Shown: positions 1 through 9,187 of the stretch, one piece after another | Position numbering within the stretch: position 1 is the first letter of the stretch | Layout of the letters: every line of letters starts with the position of its first letter | Assembly (NCBI GenBank): GCA_965116715.1 | Contig: OZ220724.1 | Location: 620,001-684,000, forward strand | Direction of reading: 5' to 3' | Source: Poriferisodalis sp965116715 | Lineage (GTDB): Bacteria > Actinomycetota > Acidimicrobiia > Acidimicrobiales > Poriferisodalaceae | Length of the DNA stretch: 64,000 nt | The notes under the pieces: generated by a model | Database searches by the model: none | The model's input: only the letters and a program-made list of their open reading frames with translations | Told to the model about the DNA's origin: nothing | Translations under genes and position numbers: made by a program

Positions 1-290
1 CCGTCGTAGCGTCCGCCAGTGGCGACCGTGTCGATGTGGCTGCCCATCATCACCGAGTCGGCCACCCGCCCCGGCTCGGTGCAGGCCACCACATTGCCGA
101 GCCCGTCGACCGTCACCTCCAGCCCCAAGTCGGCCATCCAGGTGCCCACCAGGTCCCGCCCGGCCCGGTCCTCATCAGTGAGCGCCAGCCGACAGTTCCC
201 CCTCGTCCCCTCGATAGCACCAATCTGAGCCAGCTCGTCCAGCCGCCCCATCAGACGCCCGGCGTCAATACGCGGTGCCGATCCACTCAC
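1..290 (-). CDS. M20-family amidohydrolase (carbamoylase type), N-terminal part
   Basis: Only about 96 codons are in the window; the gene runs off the left edge. Read from a GTG at 290, the product ends with MMGSHIDTVATGGRYDG, the metal-binding signature of the M20 group that includes allantoate amidohydrolases and N-carbamoyl-L-amino acid hydrolases. The His of HID is a family metal ligand. These enzymes hydrolyse carbamoyl or ureido groups in purine or hydantoin breakdown, in the cytoplasm. The substrate cannot be told from this fragment. The ribosome site before the GTG is weak (GAGAA); an ATG at residue 14 is the alternative start. A hydantoinase-like gene lies 16 kb away, so a link is only suggestive. 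Confidence 0.8.
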   Translation of the reverse strand, partial: MSGSAPRIDAGRLMGRLDELAQIGAIEGTRGNCRLALTDEDRAGRDLVGTWMADLGLEVTVDGLGNVVACTEPGRVADSVMMGSHIDTVATGGRYD

Positions 291-577
291 GATTCCATTC
301 TCGCACTGCGCCGTGCCGGGTTCGTACTGAACTGCCGATGGGTCCCATTGCCTCCGGCACCCGATCCTCACGCACAACAGCCAGTAGCGGAGAGGTGTGG
401 AACCTCGGCGTGCCCTCAAGGCCATGAACGGCAGCACCAGCCTTGAGGGTCACCACACTCCCGAGATCGATTCGTCCCGCGCCACCGTCGGCGGTCGCGA
501 ACGTCGACGGCTCATTATGATGCGGCAGGTTGTGCAGACCGCCCGAGTCCGTCAATCGGCGATGTAGGGGAGCCACA

Positions 578-1538
578 ATGAGCGCACCGGTGGGGAAGAC
601 CCTGTCCAGGGCTGTACGCGTCGTGGTCGCCTGCGCGCTGTTGTCCACGGGGCTTGCCATTACCCCCCCCCCCCCCTCCCCCCATTTCGGCGCATGTAGC
701 TGATCCGGGCCCCACCTTGGCGGTGGCGCTGGGGTCGTCACTGCCCGACGTGGGCACAGCCGCATCGCTCGTCGCCGCGGATCACGCCGATGCTGTGGTG
801 TTCACCGAGTCGCCGGATTCACTGGGCGATGCGACGGCGGACCTCGTGGCAGCCCAACGGCCGGCGCGGTTGATAATCGTCGGCGGGACAGCCGCGGTGA
901 GTTCTGGCGCAGAAACAGAACTGCGTCGGCGCGCTCCGGGCGCGAGCGTCGAACGCCTCAGCGGCACCGACCGCATCCATACGGCCGCGCTTGCCGCAAT
1001 CCGTGTCCCTGATGAATTCGACGAGGGCCGGGACCTGTCAGTCATCATCGCCAACGGCTGGTCGCTGCCCGATGTCGGCGCCGCCGCCTCTGGTATTGCG
1101 GCCGGTCTCGCCGACGCTGTGCTCCATTCGGCGCGGGTCTCGCTGGGTGAGCGGACCCGGCATGTGCTCAGCCGTTTCGATCCCGCAGACGTGCTGATTT
1201 CCGGGGGTCCAGCCGCCGTGACGCCATCCACGCTGGCTGCCGCCGTCAGCGCAGCGGATGGAGCAACCCCACGTCGTCTCGGCGGTGCAACACGCACCCA
1301 CACCGCCGCACTCGTCGCATCCGATGCCTACCCGACCACAAGTGCGGGCCTCGACACGCTCGTCGTCGCCGACGGCTGGTCCCTGGCCGACGTCGGCATT
1401 GCAGCGTCGCTCGCCGCAGCCTTGGGCAATGTCGCCGTGATCTACACCAACAGTTTGAGCCTCGACGACACCACCACGGGATTCGTTGCCGGGCAACGAG
1501 CCGACCACGTGTATTACATCCTACTTCAGCCCGTATAG
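578..1538 (+). CDS. Cell-wall-binding repeat 2 (CWB2) secreted protein, frame broken at a poly-C tract
   Basis: An ATG at 578 with a GGGGAG ribosome site opens a signal peptide (MSAPVGKTLSRAV, then a hydrophobic stretch ending STGLA). The frame then enters a run of 14 C. The downstream domain is read in another frame, about 685-1538, and shows three CWB2-like units (LPDVGTAASLVA, LPDVGAAASGIA, LADVGIAASLAA, with SGTDRIHTAA and GGATRTHTAA between them). Loss of one C or gain of two would join signal peptide and domain. CWB2 modules anchor proteins to the cell wall. The third unit ends early at YYILLQPV, so the C-terminus also looks cut. As written the product is not exported intact: it is phase-off, a pseudogene, or a homopolymer sequencing error. 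Confidence 0.75.
663..676 (+). repeat. Poly-C homopolymer (14 C) inside the CWB2 gene
   Basis: Fourteen consecutive C, one T, then six more C (678-683), placed exactly at the junction between the signal peptide and the mature domain. The codons read as proline in either frame, so a length change shifts frame without adding a stop locally. Tracts of this length are known contingency (slipped-strand) sites in other bacteria. Confidence 0.9.
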
Positions 1539-1559
1539 CAAAGAGTCAAGAGACAGATC

Positions 1560-1766
1560 ATGGAAGCCGTCATAATTGTAACTGTACTTGGTGTGGGCGC
1601 TCTTCTCTGGCTAGCAGTGTGGCTACTTGAGAAAGCGACAGACAAGCCGATAGATTTTGACGAAATAGACGATCCTATTTTTAGCGATTGCTTGCTGTAT
1701 CAGCCTGAGTCGCCTGCCTACACAGCTTTTCAGCGTAGCGTCGCTGAATCCTGCCGAGACACCTAG
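1560..1766 (+). CDS. Small single-pass membrane protein, unknown
   Basis: A 68-residue ORF with a clear N-terminal membrane segment (residues about 3-23, IIVTVLGVGALLWLAVWLL) followed by an acidic, cytosolic-looking tail rich in Asp and Glu. It starts 21 bases after the CWB2 frame ends and stops about 40 bases before the next secreted protein, so it may share a transcript with them. Its base composition is lower in GC than the neighbours, as in the following gene. I do not recognise the family. It could also be a by-product of rearrangement at this locus, which is visibly scrambled. Confidence 0.45.
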   Translation: MEAVIIVTVLGVGALLWLAVWLLEKATDKPIDFDEIDDPIFSDCLLYQPESPAYTAFQRSVAESCRDT

Positions 1767-1786
1767 TCGCACATTTCCTGAACACA

Positions 1787-2043
1787 ACACAGAAAGGTAC
1801 ACTGACAATGAAACCACCACGGAAACGACGGCTGCTGCTGGTGTTACTGCCCGCGTTGGCATTCGCCGCAACATTGGCACTACCCGCGAGCGCACACACT
1901 CCCGCTGTGTATCTCGAAGGCGCTGAGCAATGGACAGAATCAGACTGCGAAGGCGAAACGCCTATCGTCGTGGCTTCTGACAGCCGCGCACAGTCAGACA
2001 TTTATGCAGCCGTGATGCTCGCGGGAGTGCTCGAAACAGACTG
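1787..2043. repeat. Direct repeat, copy 1 (257 bp; leader and 5' end of the RCC1-repeat gene)
   Basis: Matches 3168-3424 at a constant offset of 1381 bases, with a single difference seen (cagtcaGaca versus cagtcaAaca). It covers the ribosome site, the start codon and about the first 79 codons of the secreted-protein gene. Confidence 0.95.
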
Positions 2044-3139
2044 TGTGATACTCGCAGGCGACCGCGACAAAGGTGTTCCTGCAGCGCAAATGCGACGCTT
2101 CGAGGCAAGCGAAGGCGGCGGTTACATCGTCGGCGGCACAAGCGCCATACCCGAAACGAAAGCCCAGCAATTCGACGGGCGCGAAATGACTCGCATAACA
2201 GGAGCCACACGATGGAACACGATTGCCAACGTGGGCAGGGTTGCAAGCGGGAACAATCTCGAGGCGCTTGACAGCGGCAGCGGCAATATGAACAATGAGA
2301 CACTGAACACAGCAGTCACACTGTCAACAGGGGGGCTGCATTCTTGTGGTATTCGTCCGAACGGAACTGTCGAATGCTGGGAAGCAACTCTTGGCTATCG
2401 CGATTTCGGGCAGTCAGACGCGCCGTCGGGTACCTTCACTTCCGTCTCAGCAGGTTGGCAGCATACGTGCGGTATCCGTACGAACGAAACTGTCGAATGC
2501 TGGGGAGACGACCGCGAAGGGCAGTCAAACGCGCCGTCAGGTACCTTCGCTGCTGTTTCAGCGGGACGCGAGCATTCGTGCGGTATCCGTACGAACGAAA
2601 CTGTCGAATGCTGGGGAATCTTCAGCCACTCTAGGCTGACAGACGCGCCGTCAGGTACCTTCGCTGCTGTTTCAGCGGGACAAGAGCATTCGTGCGGTAT
2701 CCGTACGAACGAAACTGTCGAATGCTGGGGAGTCCCTCCTAGCAATTTCGATTTCGGGCAGTCAGACGCGCCGTCGGGTACCTTCGCTGCCGTCTCAGCA
2801 GGCGGTGGGCATTCGTGCGGTATCCGCCCGAACGGAGCTGTCGAATGCTGGGGATCTAACTCTTTCGGGCAGTCAGATGCGCCGTCGGGTACCTTCGCTG
2901 CCGTCTCAGCAGGTGGGCAGAATACCTGCGGCATCCGTACGAACGAAACTGTCGAATGCTGGGGGTTCGACTACACCGCGACGGCTTCGCCGCCGTCTGG
3001 CACCTTCACTGCTGTCTCAGCAGGCGGTGGGCATTCGTGCGGTATCCGCCCGAACGGGACTGTCGAATGCTGGGGAAACAATCGCCTCGGGCAGGCTTCG
3101 CCGCCGTCTGGCGTGTTTGCTTCTGGTCGCGGCGACTAA
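1808..3139 (+). CDS. Secreted CWB2 / RCC1-like repeat protein
   Basis: A 443-residue surface protein. The N-terminus MKPPRKRR plus hydrophobic core to ALPASA is a signal peptide with an AxA cleavage site. Residues about 50-165 resemble one CWB2 module (ASDSRAQSDIYAAVMLAGVL, RITGATRWNTIANVG). From about residue 173 to the end are seven RCC1-type repeats of 37-43 residues, each built on SCGIRTNETVECWG and APSGTFAAVSAG; the last is clipped. RCC1 repeats form beta-propellers, and seven fits a full propeller. The paired Cys in each repeat (CGI, ECW) could form disulfides outside the cell. The start is set by AGAAAGG ten bases before the ATG. The role is unknown; wall anchoring plus ligand binding is an inference. 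Confidence 0.8.
   Translation: MKPPRKRRLLLVLLPALAFAATLALPASAHTPAVYLEGAEQWTESDCEGETPIVVASDSRAQSDIYAAVMLAGVLETDCVILAGDRDKGVPAAQMRRFEASEGGGYIVGGTSAIPETKAQQFDGREMTRITGATRWNTIANVGRVASGNNLEALDSGSGNMNNETLNTAVTLSTGGLHSCGIRPNGTVECWEATLGYRDFGQSDAPSGTFTSVSAGWQHTCGIRTNETVECWGDDREGQSNAPSGTFAAVSAGREHSCGIRTNETVECWGIFSHSRLTDAPSGTFAAVSAGQEHSCGIRTNETVECWGVPPSNFDFGQSDAPSGTFAAVSAGGGHSCGIRPNGAVECWGSNSFGQSDAPSGTFAAVSAGGQNTCGIRTNETVECWGFDYTATASPPSGTFTAVSAGGGHSCGIRPNGTVECWGNNRLGQASPPSGVFASGRGD
2330..3136 (+). repeat. Tandem coding repeats (seven RCC1 units, about 111-129 bp each)
   Basis: The DNA repeats are nearly identical in stretches such as cgtacgaacgaaactgtcga and gccgtcgggtaccttcgctg, more alike than needed for protein fold alone. 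This suggests recent expansion or ongoing recombination between units. Unit lengths differ mainly in the variable loop after ECWG. Confidence 0.9.
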
Positions 3140-3167
3140 TCGTAATGCCGTCATAGCGGCATCCTGG

Positions 3168-3424
3168 ACACAGAAAGGTACACTGACAATGAAACCACCA
3201 CGGAAACGACGGCTGCTGCTGGTGTTACTGCCCGCGTTGGCATTCGCCGCAACATTGGCACTACCCGCGAGCGCACACACTCCCGCTGTGTATCTCGAAG
3301 GCGCTGAGCAATGGACAGAATCAGACTGCGAAGGCGAAACGCCTATCGTCGTGGCTTCTGACAGCCGCGCACAGTCAAACATTTATGCAGCCGTGATGCT
3401 CGCGGGAGTGCTCGAAACAGACTG
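3168..3424. repeat. Direct repeat, copy 2 (257 bp), interrupted by an insertion sequence
   Basis: Second copy of 1787-2043. Similarity stops at 3424, exactly where the ISL3-type end GGCTCTTCG begins. Confidence 0.95.
3189..3424 (+). pseudogene. 5' fragment of a duplicated secreted-protein gene
   Basis: Begins with the same ATG, signal peptide and first 79 codons as the gene at 1808 (two residues aside). At codon 79 it runs into an ISL3-family element and reads on only to a stop at 3533. The matching 3' end may be the fragment at 5099-5491. The duplicated leader keeps its AGAAAGG ribosome site, so a truncated exported peptide could still be made. Confidence 0.85.
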
Positions 3425-4130
3425 GCTCTTCGTCTTTTGTTGGGATGAAGGGCGGGTTGAGGGTCCTCGTGTAGGGGTCGAGGCCCTGCTGGGATCGGTT
3501 TTTGTGGACGCCGAACCCGGAGGGCCTCGATGAAGCGTGATGTTATGTCGGTGCGGCTGTGGCTGCCGCGGACCGAGGTGGTGGGGGTGGTCGTTGACGC
3601 CCCCGAGGAGCTGGTGGTGCGGGTGCGGTCTTTGGTGCGCCGTCCGCGGTGTCCCGATTGCGGGACGCCGAGCGGGACGGTGCATGACCGTCGCGACGAC
3701 AAGGTGCGGGACCTCGAGGTGTCGGGGCGGCGGGTGACGCTGCGCTGGGAGCGGCGGCGCATGGTGTGCGAGCTGTGCGGGCGGCGCTTCGCCGAGGATC
3801 ACCCGGCGTTCGAGGGCAGTGTCACCGCGCGTCTGGCGCGGCGGCTGGTCCAAGACGCCCGGGCGATGACGGTGAACACGGCTGCGAGGCGCCACGGGCT
3901 GAGCTGGAAGCTGGTCAACGCGCTGGTAGTCGCCTATGCGGGCCTGGTCGCCGGCCGTCGCCGCCGCCGCCGGTGCCGGGTGCTGCTGGTCGACGGGACC
4001 TCGATCCGCAAGCGGCACCGCTATGTGACGGTGCTGGCGGGCGGCGACACCGGCGAGGTGCTCGCGATGGTGCCCCACCGCAGCGAGGCGGCTCTGTCGG
4101 GCTTTTTGGCCTCCCAGGGGCACAAAATCC
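3424..4130 (+). mobile_element. ISL3-family insertion sequence, left part only
   Basis: The left end GGCTCTTCGTCTTTTGTTGG is typical of ISL3-family termini. It carries the first two thirds of a transposase and then stops abruptly at 4130. No right end is seen beyond the IS5-family element that follows. Because that element is flanked by an intact TTA duplication, the ISL3 right half was already lost before the second insertion. Confidence 0.75.
3530..4130 (+). pseudogene. ISL3-family transposase, C-terminally truncated
   Basis: About 200 residues remain. Visible parts are the N-terminal zinc ribbon (CPDCG at about residue 43, CELCG at about residue 81), a helix-turn-helix stretch (AARRHGLSWKLVNALV), and the first strand of the DDE catalytic domain (LLVDGTSIRKRH, with the first catalytic Asp). 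The remaining catalytic residues are missing, so it cannot act. The frame then reads into the IS5-family element. Confidence 0.85.
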
Positions 4131-4133
4131 TTA

Positions 4134-5096
4134 GAGGCCGCGCGGATAGGCGACCATCCACCAGTCGTCGTGTCGGTCCCGCTGTGATGCGGGGTGCTGT
4201 ACCAACCGACGACGTGGTGGAGGTGCTTGTTCATCATGCGCGCTTTGAGCAGGACGGTGGTGGATGTCGTCTGGGCTGTGGTGGAGCCGCTGTTGCCGGA
4301 GCCGCCTGAGCACCCGTTGGGCTGTCATCGGCCTCGCGTCTGTGATCGGCTGTGTCTGCGGGGGATGATCATCAGGCTGGTGACGGGCTGTTCGTGGGAG
4401 TCCGTTGAGCACTTGCTGGACGGCGCGGTGTCGGACACGACGCTGCGGTCGCGCCGCGACGAATGGGTCTCAGCAGGCGTGTTCGACCGGGTCGCGGCGG
4501 AGGCGATCGCCGCATGGGACCGCATCATGGGCCTGCGGCTGGCTGATGTGTGCATCGACGGCTCGGTCCACAAAGCGCCCTGCGGCGGCGAAGGAACCGG
4601 CAAAAGCCCCGTCGACCGGCGCAAACTGGGCTGGAAGTGGTCGTTGGCCACCGACACCGCGGGCACCCCGGTGGGGTGGGCCACAGCAGGCGCGAACCGC
4701 AACGACATCATGCTGTTCGAGCCCACCATGGCCGAGCTCGAACGGCGCCGGCTGCACCACGACATCGACACCGTCCACCTCGACCGCGGCTACATCGGCG
4801 CCCGCGTCGACCGGGCCGCCCGAGCCGCGGGCATCACCGACATCGTGCGGCCCCCCAAACGGCGGCCCGCCCGCGCAGCCGCCAAACCAGCCGCCGCATC
4901 GCTGGGGCTGCGCTGGACCGTCGAGCGCACCAACTCGTGGCTGTCCAACTACGGCCAGCTGCGCCGCAACACCGACCGCAAACCCCACCACCGCACAGCC
5001 CAACTCGCCCTCGCCGTCACCCTCATCATCACCATCAAACTCATCGACCACCGCGACCGCTGGTCACCCCACTGACCCACCTATCCGCTGGGCCTC
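4134..5096 (+). mobile_element. IS5-family insertion sequence, copy 1 (963 bp)
   Basis: The ends are inverted repeats: left GAGGCCGCGCGGATAGG, right (reverse complement) GAGGCCCAGCGGATAGG. Both sides carry TTA (4131-4133 and 5097-5099), a 3-bp TNA target duplication as used by several IS5-family groups. One intact transposase fills the element. A close relative sits at 27518-28483. Confidence 0.9.
4194..5075 (+). CDS. IS5-family transposase
   Basis: 293 residues from a GTG at 4194; an ATG at 4236 (MRALSR) is an equally likely start. The DDE catalytic core is complete: CIDGSVHK carries the first Asp, LDRGYIG the second, and ERTNSWLSNYGQLRR the Glu with the usual Arg-rich C-terminal signature. 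The N-terminal part holds the helix-turn-helix region (GCSWESVEHLL). It is intact and flanked by matching ends, so it could be active. It shares most residues with the copy at 27578. Confidence 0.92.
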   Translation: MLYQPTTWWRCLFIMRALSRTVVDVVWAVVEPLLPEPPEHPLGCHRPRVCDRLCLRGMIIRLVTGCSWESVEHLLDGAVSDTTLRSRRDEWVSAGVFDRVAAEAIAAWDRIMGLRLADVCIDGSVHKAPCGGEGTGKSPVDRRKLGWKWSLATDTAGTPVGWATAGANRNDIMLFEPTMAELERRRLHHDIDTVHLDRGYIGARVDRAARAAGITDIVRPPKRRPARAAAKPAAASLGLRWTVERTNSWLSNYGQLRRNTDRKPHHRTAQLALAVTLIITIKLIDHRDRWSPH

Positions 5097-5098
5097 TT

Positions 5099-5491
5099 AG
5101 CGGACAGCAATCGGTCTCGGATGCTGATCAGCCGAATCCCGACAGCTCCGAGCCGATCAACACGGATGCCGGTGAGACCCGAGAGGCGCGAGTGCAGGTG
5201 AGTATTGGCGCTGCTGCTCACGACCATTGGGCGTGTCCAAGCGGTGAAGATTGTCGCTGGATGCAAGTCGCTCATTCGGGACTCGGTGACGGACCGTGGG
5301 AAGTAAAGTGCGCAACGCGCGGTCTGTCGCGTGCGCAGAGCAACAATGTCGACCCCGACGAGCACGAGGTATGGCGCATCTACCAGACCACGTTCAACCC
5401 CACCAACGGCTGCCTGTACTGGCATGAGGGCAACACGGTGTACGTCATCATGGACGGTGTCCAGTCGAATGACCTACTCTGGCAGCCTTGA
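5099..5491 (+). pseudogene. C-terminal fragment of a secreted surface protein
   Basis: An open frame with no start of its own, beginning right after the IS5-family element. It has a linker (PNPDSSEPINTDAGETR) and then a domain with CPSGEDCRWMQVAHSGLG, a GCLYWHEG stretch and VIMDGVQSNDLLW at the end. From memory, similar Cys/Trp-rich C-terminal modules occur in exported proteins of acidimicrobial actinobacteria. I take it as the tail of the duplicated gene whose 5' end is at 3189, with the middle replaced by mobile DNA. No homology search was possible. Confidence 0.55.
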
Positions 5492-5630
5492 TAGGTTGAG
5501 ACACCCGTCGTCAATCCGCGGTACTCCCCCAGCCGATCCCCTCATCCCCTCATTCTCTCACCGCTGCCCGTCGGATCCGAGCCGGGACGTCAACTGGGCA
5601 TCACGAGTGGAAGCGGACGCAGAAGGAAAG

Positions 5631-5849
5631 TCAGCGTCCGTCGAGCCAGTCGTCACGGGTGTAGCCAGCCTGCCGCAGAATCCGCAGCAGCAAGCCCGAT
5701 CCGATCTCTGACTGCGTCGGCAGCACGAGATGCCGTGCGCCGCGGATCATGTGCTCATGATTGGCGCCCGCCACAGGTCCATCCCAGCCTCGGTCACGCA
5801 ACCACCTGACGAGTTGGCGACGCGATGCCGGCCCGAGACGCCGACTCAC
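5631..5849 (-). CDS. hicA: HicA-type toxin (mRNA interferase)
   Basis: 72 residues. The compact dsRBD-like pattern of HicA is visible: ASRRQLVRWLRDRGWDG, then ANHEHMIRG with the catalytic His in the position of the family GSHH motif, and a C-terminal GSGLLLRILRQAGY helix. The first family Gly-Ser is replaced by Ala-Asn, so activity may be altered. The GTG start overlaps the antitoxin stop (GTGA), which sets the start and implies coupled translation. HicA cleaves mRNA and is held in check by HicB. Confidence 0.75.
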   Translation of the reverse strand: MSRRLGPASRRQLVRWLRDRGWDGPVAGANHEHMIRGARHLVLPTQSEIGSGLLLRILRQAGYTRDDWLDGR

Positions 5850-6148
5850 CGGGCAGCTTCGACTCGCAGCCCGCAGAAAACAGGAACCGAACGGCCGGCT
5901 TCGATCTCCAGCAGCACCCAATCCTCGAGCACTTCAGCGAGCATCCGCCGCGACTGGTCGGGCGTCTCGCCGAACCCCCATGCCCCTTGGCATTCCGGAA
6001 TCTCCGTCCACCACCCTTCGAGGTGGTCCGGGTGCTCATCGCCGTACACAGGCTCCGTCGACGCTGAGGCGAGGGCAGCCGAAATCCAAGAATCCAGCGA
6101 CAGGCCGTCCGCCTTCACCTCGGGAATGTTCGAGGCCGTCACTGCCAC
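5846..6148 (-). CDS. hicB: HicB-type antitoxin
   Basis: About 100 residues from the GTG at 6148, chosen because AGGAGGT lies six bases upstream. A longer reading to 6205 exists but has no such site. The motif EGWWTEIPECQGAWGFGETPD followed by an acidic helix matches the partial RNase H-like HicB fold. It has no obvious C-terminal DNA-binding domain; the N-terminal stretch may serve instead. It is upstream of, and overlaps, the toxin gene, an order known for some hicBA pairs. Confidence 0.7.
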   Translation of the reverse strand: MAVTASNIPEVKADGLSLDSWISAALASASTEPVYGDEHPDHLEGWWTEIPECQGAWGFGETPDQSRRMLAEVLEDWVLLEIEAGRSVPVFCGLRVEAAR

Positions 6149-6211
6149 CGTGGCACCTCCTGTTCCGCAGCCATGGTACGTCTGTCCGGCCGCACCGCAT
6201 CGCATCGTGAT

Positions 6212-6229
6212 TTAGACATCTACATCTAA
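6212..6229. promoter_or_regulatory. Inverted repeat between divergent TA genes (candidate operator)
   Basis: TTAGACATCTACATCTAA has 5-bp inverted arms (TTAGA/TCTAA) and an internal ACATCT direct repeat. It sits in the 90-bp gap between the divergent hicB start and the vapB-like start, overlapping the candidate -10 of the latter, so one antitoxin could control both. Confidence 0.35.
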
Positions 6230-6232
6230 GCT
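6227..6232 (+). promoter_or_regulatory. Candidate -10 (TAAGCT) six bases before a GTG
   Basis: Fits the TANNNT-N6-start pattern seen at other genes here, suggesting a leaderless mRNA. Confidence 0.4.
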
Positions 6233-6238
6233 GCCCAC

Positions 6239-6421
6239 GTGGCTATCGAAGTCGCTCCTCATACCACTGACAGCGACGCCCGCGCCGATGGCGCGCCTCG
6301 CGCGCTCGCGGCACTCGACGCCGTTGCGGCCATTGGCAGCGACCAGGAGCGCGAAGAGACGTCCCGGCACCTGATGGAAGCGCTCGCAGCCAACCGGCGC
6401 GCCGAAGGGCGTCCGTTCTGA
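6239..6421 (+). CDS. Short antitoxin-like protein
   Basis: 60 residues from a GTG: an Ala/Arg/Glu-rich, helical protein (ALDAVAAIGSDQEREETSRHL) with a basic tail. Its stop lies one base before the ATG of a PIN-toxin remnant (TGAcATG), the spacing of a coupled antitoxin-toxin pair. It lacks a recognisable DNA-binding fold, so the call rests on context. With the toxin truncated it would be an orphan antitoxin. Confidence 0.45.
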   Translation: MAIEVAPHTTDSDARADGAPRALAALDAVAAIGSDQEREETSRHLMEALAANRRAEGRPF

Positions 6422-6422
6422 C

Positions 6423-6482
6423 ATGCTCATCGTGCTTGACAGCGGTCCGCTGGGGCAGCTGAGCAACCCGGAACTGCGCTGA
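6423..6482 (+). pseudogene. Truncated PIN-domain (VapC-like) toxin
   Basis: Nineteen codons: MLIVLDSGPLGQLSNPELR then TGA. The hydrophobic strand with the first acidic residue (LDSGPLG) is the normal opening of PIN-domain RNases. The rest of the domain is absent, and the sequence beyond is the 3' end of the convergent PLP-enzyme gene, so it is a decayed toxin. Confidence 0.6.
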
Positions 6483-6515
6483 GACTGCTGGCACGAGCGA
6501 GCCGGGGGGGCTTGG

Positions 6516-8078
<1,563 letters not shown>

Positions 8079-8173
8079 ACCCAGCCGAGGCTATGTTCCG
8101 CGAAGGGCTCTGGATGCCCGCGGCCCGGGTATCGGGGACAGATGGGAGGCCTGCAAACCATGGCGGCAGATCG

Positions 8174-9169
8174 ATGACATCGGCACGAAATGCGCTGTAC
8201 CTGCAGGATGCCCACACCATCACCGAGGCGGTGGGCTTCACGCAGCACGCCGAGGAACGGGGCTTCGAGGCGGTCTGGCAGGCCGATTCACGGCTGGTGC
8301 GCGAGGCCAGCGTGCCCATGGCCGCGTTCGCAGCCACGACGTCTCGCATCAAGGTGGGTGCCGGCGTCATCGACATCTGGTCGCGCAACCCGGCCCGTCT
8401 GGCCTCGATGTTCTCGACGCTCGACGACCTGGCGCCGGGTCGCATCATCTGCGGGCTGGGGGCTTGGTGGGATCCGCTGGCGGCGAAAGTGGGCATCAGC
8501 CGGGCCCGACCGCTCGGCGCCATGCGCGAGGTCACCACCGTGGTGCGGGCACTGCTCGCCAACGAAAACGTCACGTTCCACGGCGAGCATGTCCACCTCG
8601 ACGATGTCGAACTGGACTACGTGTACCAGGAGCGGCGGCCGAAGGACGTGCCCATCTACATCGGCGCCACCGGCATGAAGATGATGGAGCTGACCGGCGA
8701 GATCGCCGACGGCGTGGTGCTGAACTACCTCGTCTCGCCCGACTACAACCACCGTGCCATGGAGGCACTGGAGCGAGGTGCGGCCAAGGCCGGGCGCAGC
8801 GCGGACGACCTGGACCGGCCCCAGCTCGTGGTGTGCTCGGTGCACGAGGACCGGGGCACGGCACTCGACATGGCCCGAAACATGGTCACCCAGTACCTGG
8901 GCCAGCAGCCGCACATCATGAAGGCGTCTGGTGTGCCCGACTCGCTGCTCGAAGAGGTCGGCAAGGTGCTGACGTGGCCGGCCACGGCCGAGCAGGTCGA
9001 AGCGGCATCGCGCCTCGTGCCCGACGACATCGTGCAGATGCTCACCGCTTCAGGCACGCCCGCGGAGGCCCGCGAGGCAGTCGACGGCTACCTCACCACC
9101 GGCGCCACGTGTCCAATCCTGTACCCGCTGGGCGACGTACAGGCCATGATCGACGCCTTCGCTGCCTGA
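8174..9169 (+). CDS. LLM-class (luciferase-like) F420/flavin oxidoreductase
   Basis: 331 residues; the ATG at 8174 is chosen because the conserved first strand follows (MTSARNALYLQDAHT). TIM-barrel luciferase-like features are present: FEAVWQADSRLVREA, TSRIKVGAGVIDIWSRNPA, LAPGRIICGLGAWWDP, and PIYIGATGMKMMELTGEIADG near the cofactor pocket. The GATG and GEIADGVVLN patterns fit the MER-like, F420-dependent group, which I favour over FMN. Cytoplasmic; substrate unknown. The VOC-fold gene 18 bases downstream is likely co-transcribed. Confidence 0.85.
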   Translation: MTSARNALYLQDAHTITEAVGFTQHAEERGFEAVWQADSRLVREASVPMAAFAATTSRIKVGAGVIDIWSRNPARLASMFSTLDDLAPGRIICGLGAWWDPLAAKVGISRARPLGAMREVTTVVRALLANENVTFHGEHVHLDDVELDYVYQERRPKDVPIYIGATGMKMMELTGEIADGVVLNYLVSPDYNHRAMEALERGAAKAGRSADDLDRPQLVVCSVHEDRGTALDMARNMVTQYLGQQPHIMKASGVPDSLLEEVGKVLTWPATAEQVEAASRLVPDDIVQMLTASGTPAEAREAVDGYLTTGATCPILYPLGDVQAMIDAFAA

Positions 9170-9187
9170 GACGTTTGGACCGCTGCT

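Noticed and set aside
2346..2639. Plus-strand repetitive ORFs in other frames of the RCC1 gene
   Set aside because: By-products of the same repeats in the wrong frames.
2395..2934. Repetitive minus-strand ORF inside the RCC1 gene
   Set aside because: It only mirrors the DNA repeats; the plus strand has signal peptide, Cys pattern and ribosome site.
2330..3136. Possible CRISPR array
   Set aside because: Repeats are coding, about 111-129 bp apart and without short palindromic units or unique spacers.
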